From Lithospermum erythrorhizon (lineage: Eukaryota > Streptophyta > Magnoliopsida > Boraginales > Boraginaceae), in assembly GCA_019722365.1 (NCBI GenBank), contig JADFUC010000709.1:1-64000 (forward strand): 64,000 nucleotides of DNA, in the 5' to 3' direction. The notes under the pieces are model-generated. The model was not told the DNA's origin, ran no database searches, and saw only the letters and a program-made list of their open reading frames with translations. Every line of letters begins with the position of its first letter. Positions within the stretch are counted from its first letter, which is position 1. A program made the translations under genes and the position numbers. Below, piece by piece: positions 11,985 through 23,469 of the stretch.

Positions 11985-14520
11985 GTTGGAGGGAGGAGGA
12001 ATTGAAGAAGGTGTGTATTTTGCTTCTAACTTATGAGAGTTGCTTAGGTATCTAATATCATCATGTTGTTATTTATACGTAAATGTTTATGTTCGCAATG
12101 ATACATGGCAATGATTATATTGAGACAAATTCTTGAAGGGGTGGCTACAAATTGTTCAAAAGATATTATTATTCATGTAGTCATCATGCATCCAAATCCA
12201 AAGTGTATAGTTCAATTAATTGTACTACTCCATCCAGATATATGTCACCAACCTCACTCGTCCACTTGTTCCAAAAGTATGACTATTATAGGCTTCTTTT
12301 CTTTATCAATTTAGCTTTAAATTTGCTAGGCTATGAGTTTTTCGAATAGCCTTCAGGATCTTTGAACAGTATATACAAATATTTATTTACCTTCCTTAAT
12401 GAAATTAACAAGATTGTAATTTATCATCCTGTCACAATTTTTTTAAACTCTTTTTTCTTACTAACCCATTTCTGTTATTGGGGTTGCTATTCACTCTTGT
12501 ATTCCAAAAAGTTCGCCAATAGCTAGGCGACTACCATAATATAATGATAGTTGAGGCGCAATAGGATAGAAGATATGATTGAATAAGATTAAAAAAGTAG
12601 AAAACTATCTAGTATTTTGCATCTTAATGTTGTGGTTGAGAATCCATTTGCGGTGTGGGCTCAGGGACCATGTTACTAATGCCTAAATATTCTCCCAAGC
12701 AACTCAACAACAAGCACAAGAGGTCGATCTATATACGGAGTATTATTTTCTTAAAAATTATACTAACACGAAGATATTATGGACGATTGGTATCTATTAG
12801 CCAATAGGATGGAAGACTCAAACAAACTCAAATGAGTTTTCTATTATTAAATTGATAAGTTTTTTTTTTTTTATAAATTTTAAAATCGATAGTTTGAGCG
12901 ATCTTCAGTTTTACTTTGAACTTAATCACACAAATATTTATATCTAATTAATTTTTAAATATAGTTAATTAATAGATGTCTATATATTTTTTTTGTTTTA
13001 ATCATATTTAACCTTAATGCATTGTTTATCATATTTGGTCCGTTTGATAAGGTTGATATCATTTCACGTATATTTTTAACAATCATACATCATGATATTC
13101 CTAATATATGTTGTGTAATTAATAAATATGATGAATGAAAAAAAGCACAACTCAAGAATTTGATCTAAGATATTAATGGTAATATTTCATGCAGTATTTT
13201 TCATAAACTTTGAATTTTTCGAACAACCATAAAATAGACATCTATATTAACTAATACTCCATAAATAAATCACAATTAAATTATTTTTTAATTTAAAAAA
13301 TATAGCTAATTATTTATTATTACGATGTGATTTTATTTTAAGCCTTTATTGTTCAAGCAACAACCGATTAATAAGGTCCGCCATTAAAATTGTATATATA
13401 TTCGTTGTCTTTAGAACATAAATTGTGTCAAAATTCGGTATATGTCGTATGAGATCATCTGGGTAAATTGTATACTTGTATGGGTTGTATGTGACCAATT
13501 TATCTGTAAATAGTAAGTTTTAGTGAAATATGATTTTATACTAATCAAACTACAACTATTAAGCTTACCAAACAGGACGGAGGCAAAATAGTTATTTGTT
13601 TAAATCGTATTTATTTGGTGTGTGTATAATAAATTTGAGCTTGTATAGTTGTCGAACTATTACAACGTCCGAAATAGTGTTGGGTTCGAGGTGTGAATTA
13701 TTTCGATACTCTCCTATTTGCTAGACATGACAGTTAAAATAGAAGTCTGCAATAAAATATAAAATAAATGAACCCAAATGAGCAGAAATATGAAATTTTG
13801 ACTGATGAACGAGCAAATTAACGGTTAGATGGATAAACCCAATTTAGGTTCGGCACTTTGAAATAACAATAAAATAGGATTTCTAGAATTTTGTAGATTT
13901 TCAATTTTTTCATTTATTCTCATTTTGAGATGTGTAGTATTTGCATGTGTACATTTTAAGAAGGAATTTAGATTTAACTGTTCATTAATTATAATGAAAT
14001 AAAATACTCGTCTTTCTAAACTAATAATATAGAAATACCAAGATATAAAAATAGTGATACTTATTGAATATGTGTGTAGATTGTATAATTAATCTTAAAA
14101 AGAGGTTATTAAAACTATGAGATTAAATAGTTTAAGAGGCTGGCTTTGAGTTGACGATATCTTAAAATATACCAAGTGAAATTCTTGGCCAGGCAGGTTG
14201 GAACCGATTTGGGTTCGACCTTTGAGAGAAAGCGATGGAAAATAAGGTTCGGTCCCAATTTTGGTACAATAAATAGGCAAATCAGGAAGGCAGTTGAAAT
14301 CACATAGTAGTTAAGAGAAGTTTCATTAAAGAATGAAATTGTCGTTTTCTTAAAAGTTAGATATCGTTATTGTGTATAAATACGGCGTTATACACCTTGA
14401 AATGTCGTTCAATCTTAAAAGCTATTTGGGTTGTGTATGTTGGATCCTGTGTGTAGTGTTGCGTATAGTTGGGCTTGTGAAAGCGTAATCCAAAGGCCGC
14501 AATCATTCTCCTTTCCCATG
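11985..14520. other. Intergenic AT-rich region
   Basis: No gene is recognised. The right part just upstream of CWC25 is presumably its old promoter. Confidence 0.5.
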
Positions 14521-14528
14521 CCCTAATC

Positions 14529-14530
<2 letters not shown>

Positions 14531-14570
<40 letters not shown>
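14531..14570 (+). repeat. (CT)n microsatellite
   Basis: About twenty uninterrupted CT dinucleotides end just before the CWC25 start codon at 14583. CT-rich tracts are common in plant 5' leaders. Confidence 0.95.
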
Positions 14571-14573
<3 letters not shown>

Positions 14574-14771
14574 TTGAATTGAATGGCGTTGAAGTTTCTG
14601 AACAAGAAGGGGTGGCACACGGGGTCACTTCGGAACATAGAGAACGTGTGGAAAGCAGAACAAAAGCACGATGCTGAGCAGAAGAAGCTTGAAGAGCTCA
14701 AGAAACAGATCCAAGATGAACGTCAAAAAGCTGAATATCGCCTTATTGAACAACAAGCTGGCCTCATTGCC

Positions 14772-14925
14772 ATTATGTTTACATATTTATTTCTAATTTC
14801 TTTTTACTTGGTTATGCATATGTTTACATATTTAATCCTGAATTAATTATGGGTTTCTAATTTGTACTTGGTTATGCGTACGTTTCCATATTTAATCATG
14901 ATTTAATTCTGGGTTTTATTGATTT
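14772..14925 (+). repeat. Short degenerate tandem repeat at the CWC25 exon 1 boundary
   Basis: Three diverged units begin near 14775, 14819 and 14878, each with a version of atgtttacatatttaatc; the second and third add taattctgggttt-like and acttggttatgc-like parts. The array starts where the exon 1 donor should be. Confidence 0.65.
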
Positions 14926-15134
14926 TACACATTTAGTTTCTACCTGGTTGTGATTGTTAATTGATTGTTGGTTATTTGAAATGATCGAATTTGGAATTGG
15001 GGGTTAGGGTTGGGGGGTTTGGTTCATTTTGTGTGTTTTTTGAATTTAATCAAGTTGATGGAGTTAGCAGGTTTTGAGGATTGGAGTAACTACTTAGGAA
15101 AGGTTGGATTTTTTTGTATGATTTCGGATTAATT

Positions 15135-15300
15135 CAATTCTAAATTGAATACCTTGTCTATTGTGAAGTAGTAGATGGTCGTTGAACTTCATGTTGGGCC
15201 AATTATGAAACAGCTTCTTTGTTGCTCATGGGGGTGAGGCTGCATCAAACCCCCTCCCTCAATGTCTTAGGCAGAGCCTATTTATGGGCATTGTTTATTC
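15135..15300 (+). mobile_element. SINE copy A (CWC25 intron 1)
   Basis: It shares gaagtagtagat, a ttgggccaatta-like box, gaggctgcat and cttaggcagagcc with a copy at 63 kb. The body resembles plant Au/TS-type SINEs, which have a ggctgcgtac...gaccc...taggc...gagcc core. Ends and target duplication are not clear. Confidence 0.7.
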
Positions 15301-16684
15301 CCCAGCACGTAGTAATAATCTACTATATAAGGATTATGTGCTTTTCGAATAATGTGTATTCACCTTTGGTCTTTTAGGTATATTAGTTTAGAGTTTGTGG
15401 GTAATTCGGCTTTGTGGGTATTGTGTTTATTGACGGGTTTTTTCCCTTTACGTTGCAGTAAGCAGGAAAGGTTGGATTTTTTGTATGATTCCGGCTTGTC
15501 GTCTGGAAAGGGGAGTACTTCAGGTGGATTTAAGGAGCTTGAATCGCTTACAAAGCCTTCAGATACTGAGCATCTGCATTGGCGATCTCGGGAGGCTTCT
15601 GCTAAGGAGGTCATGCCTTTATTCTTTTGATGTTAAATTGCTGCTTGATTTTCTAAGCATAACTTGCAGAATAAAAAGAATTGATTCGGGTGTTGTCTTT
15701 AATAATTTAATAATGGAAGGCAAAAACAATAGAAGTTACTCCCTAATACTAATAGACCTCTTGGCCATTCCTGTATATGGAAGTGAGTTATATTAGCAGT
15801 TTCTTCCTAGTATTGACTGGGTGGGTTCGATTGCTTCCTCAATTCTATGACTCAGATATTTTAGATTAAATCACAACTTACAGGAAAAAATAAATCTTGG
15901 TGTAGAGTTTACAGATTGTTCCCATCTAATATGTTGAACTTGATCTCATAAAAGCTCAACCAATAATTCTTATAGTTATTGATGGCTATTAAATATTATT
16001 TTGCTTTCTTTGCTTTATGTTGTTGTTGGGGATTTCCTGAAGTCTAATGTTGTGTATGTGTTATATTTATTTCTCAGGAGCAGCAACCATCAGGCCTGGG
16101 AGCACTGTTCGAAGAGAAGCCACAATCTGCAAATGACTCTTGGAGGAAACTTCATTCTGATCCTCTTCTTTTAATAAGAAAGCGAGAGCAAGAAGCCCTT
16201 GCACATGTGAAAAACAACCCTGTCCAGATGGCCATGATACGCAAATCTGTACGTGAAACCTTTTAGTTTATTGCTTTCAATTTCATGTAGAGGTTTCAGT
16301 TACCTTGTTTAGTAATCTTCCAAGTAACTCTGAATGTCGGGCATATTGATTGAATTGAGAACATGGTGGGTTTTCTTAGTCTTAAGAATTGGGCTTGTTG
16401 CTATTCGACCCTCCCCTCCTCCTTCCCTCTTCTCTCATTTAATTGCTGAACTTTCTGTGGAGGGATGGCGATAACCCTTAATTCTTTAGTTTCATGTTCA
16501 TTAACCAGTTCTTATAAGAATCTGAAACTGACCATCTTTTTGCCCTAGTGCTCCATCAATTATGCCACTCTGCCGTCTTTAGAAAAATGAATGAGCATCC
16601 TTAATTGTAAAAATAAATAAATTCATGATAGTCTTCTTTATATTTTAAGTTTAATTAAAAAACTTCACTTAGTTGCTGGCATTC

Positions 16685-16810
16685 AAGCATCTACTGGGTT
16701 ACTCAAAAGGGCTCCTTGCCTAAGCCCAGGTAGGGGTGTCGGATAGTATGCAGCCTACCCCTTTGAAAACAGGGAGGCTCTTTCCGATACTTGCTACTAA
16801 GCAGTAATCT
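16685..16810 (-). mobile_element. SINE copy B (CWC25 intron 3, antisense)
   Basis: The reverse complement reads ggggtaggctgcatac, tatccgacacccc and gcttaggcaaggagccc, matching the core of SINE copies A and C. It lies opposite to the host gene. Confidence 0.7.
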
Positions 16811-17749
16811 CATTATGATGGCTAATTTGCATCTCTAGAGATTTAAGTCTGAAAGTTTATCTAATGGATATGAAAACACATGGCTGTGAATGATTTGTTG
16901 TGAAGAGGATGGATAGACATAGGGAGGTTATAATATTGTGAAGAGGATGCATAGACAAGCTTACAGAATAAGATCATCGTTGACTGATAATAACATTGGA
17001 ATTTGTTGATGAGGTTTTGCTCATTATACATGTTTTCAAAATCCTGTTCAGCATAATCTCCTTTTGTTCTAAATTCTAATGTTGTATCAACTCATCCTTA
17101 AAGGTTGAAGCTGCTAAGCACAAGGATGACAAGCAAGATGACATAAGAAGAACTAATATTAAGTGAAGCATTTAATACAAAGCACCACCTTGATTCTGAT
17201 ACTTCACGATATGGATCTAGGGACCCAGGCTTAATTCAGATGAAGATGATCCACGAAGGCATAGAACTTTTTAGGTTAAAAACTGCAGAAGATATCTCAA
17301 AAGAAAGTAACAAAGAGGCTTCCACCAGACAAGAGGGACCATGAGGATCTTCAAAGGGCAGATTGTCGCTCCAATCTGAAAGCTGATGCTGATTATCATG
17401 AAGATCTGGATCAATATTATTTACCAAATCTCCATTTAACGTAGAATGATAAACAACTTGGCAGGAAGCTGTTAAACTTGAAGAGAGCTGCTAGGCTGCG
17501 AGAAATGCAGATGGATGCTGAACTGCACGAGGAACAACGATGGAAACGTCTAAAGACTGCTGAGGAAAGTGATGCTCGTGAGGCTACCGAAGCACGCAAT
17601 TCTAAAGGTAAGAATTTCTTAGATGCTGCACAAAGAAGCATATATGGTACTGAGAAAGGAGGAAGCTCCACCATAGAGGAGAGTGTCCGACGTAGATATC
17701 ATTCCCCAGTAAGGCAAGCAACTAGAACAGGAATGCTTTCGCGGTGAGT

Positions 17750-18490
17750 GCTGGTCTGACATATTGTCAAACTAGTTGCAGATGAGGAGTTACTGGAGAG
17801 GACTATAGAAATATCTAGTAGTGTACTAGTTTACCAAATTATTTCGAAGTACAAAGATGTGACCTTAAATGCTGCTTGAAATTCACCGTCTTGTTTAAAT
17901 GGTGGGAATGGGATTTTCCATTATAATTTTCCTTCACCAAGAGGAATGATAAATTTGTCCATTTTACGTTATTTGTTTTTCATGTGTTTAAAAGTAATAT
18001 ATTAATTCTTTGAGGTTGAAAAGTTAGATTGAATATTACAAGACTTTCATAGGGGATAATCATTGATTTGTAACAATGATGGGTTAGAAGTGATTATTAA
18101 TGGGATGCTTTCCCTTTTGCTTTTCCCCCGATGCCCTTCTGCATATGAGATGTTGATTTTGAACAGCACTTGAGTTATACTGAGAAAATAACTAAAAATT
18201 AATGTTCGGAATTGCACCTCCATTTTCTCCCTACACTGCAAAAACCTCCATCTATAGCATTCAAGTTTTCAGCATATACAAAGTGCAGGTATTCGAATAA
18301 TCGAAAGGTTGGTCTTAAAGAATAACACAAAGCTTAAAGAAACACAACATAGTTATTGCAATGTATTCATATTTGTTTTCTAGTTGTTCAATAGAAAGTA
18401 TTCATTGTTAACATGATTCTCAAAGAGAACTGAATGGCAAGGGAATCTTATGGGTCAATAGCAAGGATTTCAGCAAATAAGCTAAAACTG
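17750..18490. other. Intergenic DNA between the CWC25 and RPL10A pseudogenes
   Basis: Converging 3' flanks; no separate gene is seen. Confidence 0.5.
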
Positions 18491-18495
18491 GTTTC

Positions 18496-19495
18496 TTAGA
18501 AAATACGTTGGGGGCTCCCCATGGTGCTCTTCAGATATAAGCATCGCACCTATGTATAGCAATAAATAACTCATGGCAGCATGTAAGCGTATATATGAAA
18601 GCAATAATGGCGGATCAATAGACTCACATTTTGCCAATTCTTTTTAAGAAGTGACACAAGAAAGTTGACACTCATTTGAACATTTTGGATTTATCTGTTT
18701 AACTTAATAACACCATGCAGAGAACCTTTTTCAGCTGAAACTTAACAGTAGCCTTTGACTCGTTAACTTTTGATTCCAATGATTCCTGATGAGATACACT
18801 GAGCTGGGGTGCTGTAATTTGAAAACTTTTAAGTCAATCCCCGAGAACCCTCAGCAACTAAATTAGATCTTAAAGCAAATGTTGCTTATTAAGACCAGGT
18901 CCCAAAAGACGAGGAATCTGCTTAATAACAGCTTCAGATGCAAGGAAAGCGTGATACTTCTTGGCTAGTTTCTTCACTAATTTCTTGTTCTTGTTGAGCT
19001 TCTTCAGCCCTTCTACATCCATATATTCAAGCCCAATTTTCTCTGCCTGTCAAATAGGGGAAGTTAATAAATCAGGTGACCTGTCAAAAAATGGAAATCA
19101 TAAACTAGAAAAAGAAGGGATCTTGGCCCAAGCAATAATCGGGAAGACAAAAAATCAGTGTTAGTGTGGCTGGATGTAAAACAGATTCTTTGTGGATCAA
19201 AAGGCACTATGCAAAGGCGGACTCGTGAACTCACCAAAAGTGCGGCTCTGGGATCTAGTAAAACTGACTTACATGTACCTCTTCACAAAATTGCACATTG
19301 GTCACACTAACAATTGGAAAAAACTGAGAATTCTCATATTCATTGCATTGTAATGCCTCCTTCATGACATCTCCATACAATCTTATCAGGGATGTATATC
19401 TTTGGGATGGTTCATTTTCTCTGTTCGTTTCCATTGAAATCCTTCATGATCTGGGTGATGGCTTCCCTCACGGCATCACTTTGCAGCTTACTGAA
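18496..19495 (-). pseudogene. RPL10A: 60S ribosomal protein L10a (uL1) pseudogene
   Basis: RPL10a is the cytosolic uL1 protein of the ribosomal L1 stalk, about 216 residues. On the minus strand, near 19493, SKLQSDAVREAITQI opens the copy; it then hits a stop soon after a shifted NGNEQRK. The best block, about 18893-19050, reads [36 protein letters not shown] and IPRLLGPGL in one frame. Farther down come [44 protein letters not shown] and finally VRCLYLKSTMGSPQRIF followed by a stop (TAA, reverse complement of 18496-18498). Sections are separated by introns and by lost sequence such as NKAGKFPTLV. The retained introns rule out a processed copy. Confidence 0.9.
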
Positions 19496-19499
19496 AACC

Positions 19500-21900
19500 A
19501 ACAAAATTTAATAACAGACATAATCCAAAAACTAAACTTGATAATAAAAATCAAAGCTCATGTCTCCAACAGCCCACTGTTCCCAATTCACACATTAGCA
19601 TGTAGGAAACTCTAATGGGTTAACATATGTCCTTTTTCAAAATCAATTTACAGTGACTGTACTACAAATTTTCGATACGAATTAGATATAGCATTTACTA
19701 TTCAATATTTAATTAATTAAAACTATAAAACAATTTTGAGATTAATAAAATAACTTTAGCTTCCATTAAGCGAAACAATAAACATCTAAAAATATAGAAG
19801 ATATATGTGGTGAAACTTTTCTTCAACCTGCGAAACGAAATTATAGATTTTATTGATTTTACTGGTATAATATGGCTTTTTTAAGTTTAAACCTCCCTAG
19901 ATGAGATTCAGACCTAGGATTATCTCATAAATCATAATTAATGCATGGACAAATGGGATGAGGTGTTGTCGTACCTAAAGCCCAGGGGACAACGGGCAAA
20001 ATGAGACAATAGTTTAAAGGGATTCATCTTATCTTTAGAATGATCTCTTAACTAATTAGGCCGGGCCAACACATTCGCAAGGAATTACTAGGTTCTTATC
20101 GCCTCATGCCCCCCCTTTTAAGACCCACTGGTTGTGAGGTTTGAACTGGGCATACAGTTAGAGAAAAAACGATAAATGATCAAGCCAATTTGAGAGCCCA
20201 ACTTAATGCTTAATATCACATATTATACTTGTTATACTAATTATATGTTTACTTAAATATAGTGCTATGTAATTCTTTTTGTTGCTTAATATAGTTTAAA
20301 TGTTCATACAAAATATTGATAAAGTACAATTACATTAACGATATTATTCTTTAGTAATAAAGTCTTAATTATTTAAATATTATGTTCATTATATATTTCA
20401 TTCATATTAAATGAATCTATCATTTATCGTTTACTATCTGATACTAAATAACTTTCATGATATCAAATAATACAAATCTATCAATATCTTGAAATAGGTT
20501 TTGTTCTAAATACAATTTATTATTTGATTGATAATATATTATTGCAAATCTTACTAAGAAATAAACTACCATGATTTAAATAAGTCATTTAATTATTTAC
20601 TTGAAATAGTCTTCAATTTAAAATATTTATTCTAAAGATAATATATTAAATAATCTTATGCTTTTCTTTATATATTAAAACAAATAAACGATTAATTATT
20701 ATACAAAATTCATGATCAATGACATGTTGAGGCTTAAACTTCTTGGCAAAGATTAAAAGTTGAAATCACGCCACTATCCTGCGTCCCCGCTGAACTTTTG
20801 GGTCCGATAATAATGCCCACCCTTTGGTAGGGGTACTCAAAATGGGCTGAATATAGTTTGAGAAAAGTGGATATGTTCTTTAGTTCCAGAATATAAATTT
20901 GTTTTACTAATTAATAATAACTGTGGAAGTCGTCATCATTACCATTTCAGTGTTTTTCTTTCTTGGTTTGTATGTGTTACTTTAGGATGACAAATTGAAA
21001 TGCCATCGGAGGGGAATATTAAGTATGATAATTGTAATTAATGATACATGTTATGCTAATTGTGTCTTAAGTTATAGAAAAAGAATATATCATTTTCAAT
21101 ATATGAAACATGAATGAAAAGCGTGTCTGATTAAGATAAGGAAGGTTGTTTTCCAAGTATGAGTTTCGATATCTCCGGCTTATATTAATCTGGTATATTT
21201 TAACAAATAATGGTAATATACTACTACTTCCATTTCAAATTAACTCGGAGGTTAGACTTAACAAATACTAAAAAATACTCAATTTTAATTAATTTTTTTT
21301 TATCTTATTTAAATATTTTGCTATTAACTTAAAATGTCATCACATGCAAGAGTGTATTATCTAATTCCATTTTACAACTTTTGTTTTGAAATAAATTATA
21401 ACTTCAAAAGTAAATTAATTTTTGCTGAAAAAACCTCCAATTAAATTGAAATGGTTGGAGACTTGGAGTATATCATTCACCCTTAATTAGAATACAATAT
21501 ACCAACAAGTGAGCACAATGTTTCCCTATCCATAGTTGTTTTGACGAAAATTGGTGTCCATTTGAATATTTTCAGAAATAGTTAAAAACACGTTTTCATA
21601 TCATTAAAACCATGCCATGATATACCAACAACTGTTTTGAAATTATCAAGTGCATGTATGTGCTCAAAAGCTTTGATTCGTTTCACTCGCCATAATGGTG
21701 GTGACACCAGTTCAACATAAGGCATTACCCAACAGAACAGAATAATAAATGAAATAACATTCATAAATCAGTCTGTGCTCCTATTCTGGTTCATCTTTAT
21801 CTGATTCTTTCCTTGTCTCTGGAAAACCAAGATCAAAGGTTTCATTCCACTCAGCTTTATAGTCCCAAAGACTTAATTGTGTGATTTTTAACTTGGGCCT
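19500..21900. other. AT-rich intergenic region
   Basis: No gene is recognised. The short less AT-rich patch at about 19960-20170 may be transposon-derived; I could not assign it. Confidence 0.45.
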
Positions 21901-21924
21901 CATTCAAACCTATATAAACTGTCC

Positions 21925-23460
21925 CAAAAATATGAATTAGTTCTTGCTTCTTCATTTGAGAATACTATTGTTCATCTCTTCCTGAAATGGCCAAACAAAT
22001 CCTGAAAACCCATGATGTTGATTTATGCAGCCGGCCAGAGTCCCCTGGTCCTAGGAAATTGACATATAACTTGTTAGATGTCGCGTTTTCGCCTTTCAAT
22101 GATCAGTGGAAAGAAAGGCGAAAAATATTGTCATTCGAGCTTTTGAATTCGAAACGAAGCCATACTCTTTGGAAGTTCAGAGGAGGTTATACAGTGATCA
22201 GATCATTTATGTGGCTTTACATCTAATTAATGTTGATGAGAAAATGTTCCAAGTAATGGGTGAAATCGTACTTCTTTGCTTTTTCGGAAAGTGTTACAAC
22301 ATTAAAAACTGATACAGGTGAAAGATTTTCTAGATGATGGAAGTATTTAGCATTTTAAATATTATCATTTGAAGGGATAGTCATATCTTGGGGCATCGTT
22401 CGAGTTAAATAATTGCTTTGCTAAAGGCAGTGATATTTTGCAATTGCAATACTTCAAAGACCATATTAGTAAAAGCATCAAGGGTGATTTGGAGAATCTT
22501 GTTAGTTAATTCGTCCATGGATCTTGGTTATTCTACTAGCTTTGAATATATCAGAATCATTCTTAGCTAATTTTACTTTTCCAAGTATAATTATATTCAA
22601 TAAGCCAATGAAGGTATAAGTATGTGTTAGTGACATCTAATTTTATGAATTTTCATAGACTGAAATATGAGTCGTTATTTTTCAGAAAGTAGGGTGGTAG
22701 CTATTCCGTATTATGTAAAAAATTAAGCACATACAGTTGCATTGGGTTAAAGGGTGCAAATGTGTATATATTATTACTCCGTATAAAACAACAAGAACTT
22801 AAAGATTTAATTTGTAGACCATTTCTATTGATTAACTAGATCATAAAACTCACGAACCCAAATGTCATTATTAGTTCTGTTGGTTTTTGATTGCCAAATT
22901 GATAAACTAATAGTTTCCTTCCTTTCTATATGGACTGGTTGGTGCATCATCAAGAATATTTTCCTTGGAGGAGTTGACACTAGCTCGAACACCATTGTAT
23001 GGGCAATGACAGAGCTCATTTAAAGACAAAGGTGAAGTCTGAATTAAGTTAAGGGCTCCATAGATAAAGAAACTAAATGGACAAAATGTTAAAATGTTGA
23101 AAATGGATTTGTAGAAAGAGAAACATTAGGTTATCCAGCAGCACCCCTCCTTGTTTACATTGACTACTTGCAGAAATTGATGATAATGGAAATTATTATG
23201 TTATTCAACCCAAAACAAGAATCTTGGTGAATCTTGGGCGGTGCAAAGGGACCTAAGGTTGGAAAAACCCAATGGAGTTTTGAAAGGTTGAGGAAAGTGA
23301 CACTTAGTTTTTAGGGTTTGAACTATTCATTAAATTTGTCCAGGGCTTAAAATTTCGATCATGAGTATGGAGTTCATATTAACCAATCTTCTCTATTTTT
23401 TTAATTGGGAACTTCACAGGATCAGTGAAGATTATTCCAGCTTGAAGAAATAGGATCTAT
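21925..23460 (+). pseudogene. CYP71-type cytochrome P450 pseudogene, copy 1
   Basis: This is a fragmentary A-type P450, a haem monooxygenase of specialised metabolism normally of about 500 residues. A tiny LSQKYE piece lies at about 21937. From 21987 the frame reads AKQILKTHDVDLCSRPES, TYNLLDVAFSPF, QWKERRKILSFELLNS, then fails. Near 22950 the I-helix block reads [20 protein letters not shown]. Near 23110-23300 KETL, AAPLLV, then shifted VNLWAVQRDPKV-like and NPMEF-like pieces mark the ERR-triad/K-helix region. The membrane anchor and the haem-cysteine loop are not found. Sequence is close to the second copy at 37.8 kb, so the two are paralogues. Length, order and many breaks show a dead gene. 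Confidence 0.88.
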
Positions 23461-23469
23461 ATTCATGAA

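Larger units (their letters stand above)
14583..17747 (+). pseudogene. CWC25: CWC25 pre-mRNA splicing factor homologue, disrupted
   Basis: CWC25 joins the spliceosome around the first catalytic step. Exon 1 (14583 to about 14770) gives the CIR N-terminal domain: MALKFLNKKGWHTGSL, IENVWKAEQKH, then EQQAGLI. Exon 2 (15459-15609) begins KQERLDFLYDSGL. Exon 3 (16078-16248) has LGALFEEKP, SANDSWRKLHSDPLL and NPVQMAMIRKS. Exon 4 starts at 17104 with VEAAKHKDDK. The last part (about 17464-17747) has RAARLREMQMDAELHEEQRW, KNFLDAAQ and SSTIEESVRRR and ends at a stop. Two defects stand out: no GT follows exon 1 where phase 2 splicing to exon 2 needs it, and the arginine-rich middle (17160-17450) has stops in all frames, starting with a TGA at 17164. 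Conserved ends and a ruined middle suggest recent loss of function. Confidence 0.85.

Noticed and set aside
14357..14701. Minus-strand frame with an arginine-glutamate run
   Set aside because: The RE run is a translation of the (CT)n microsatellite and the rest is antisense to CWC25 exon 1.
15002..15020. gggttagggttgggg, telomere-like
   Set aside because: Too short and not a repeated TTTAGGG array.
15360..15614. Minus-strand frame in the CWC25 region
   Set aside because: Antisense to CWC25 exon 2, which has clear homology on the plus strand.
18961..19164. Plus-strand open frame of 67 codons
   Set aside because: It is the antisense shadow of the RPL10A pseudogene exon.
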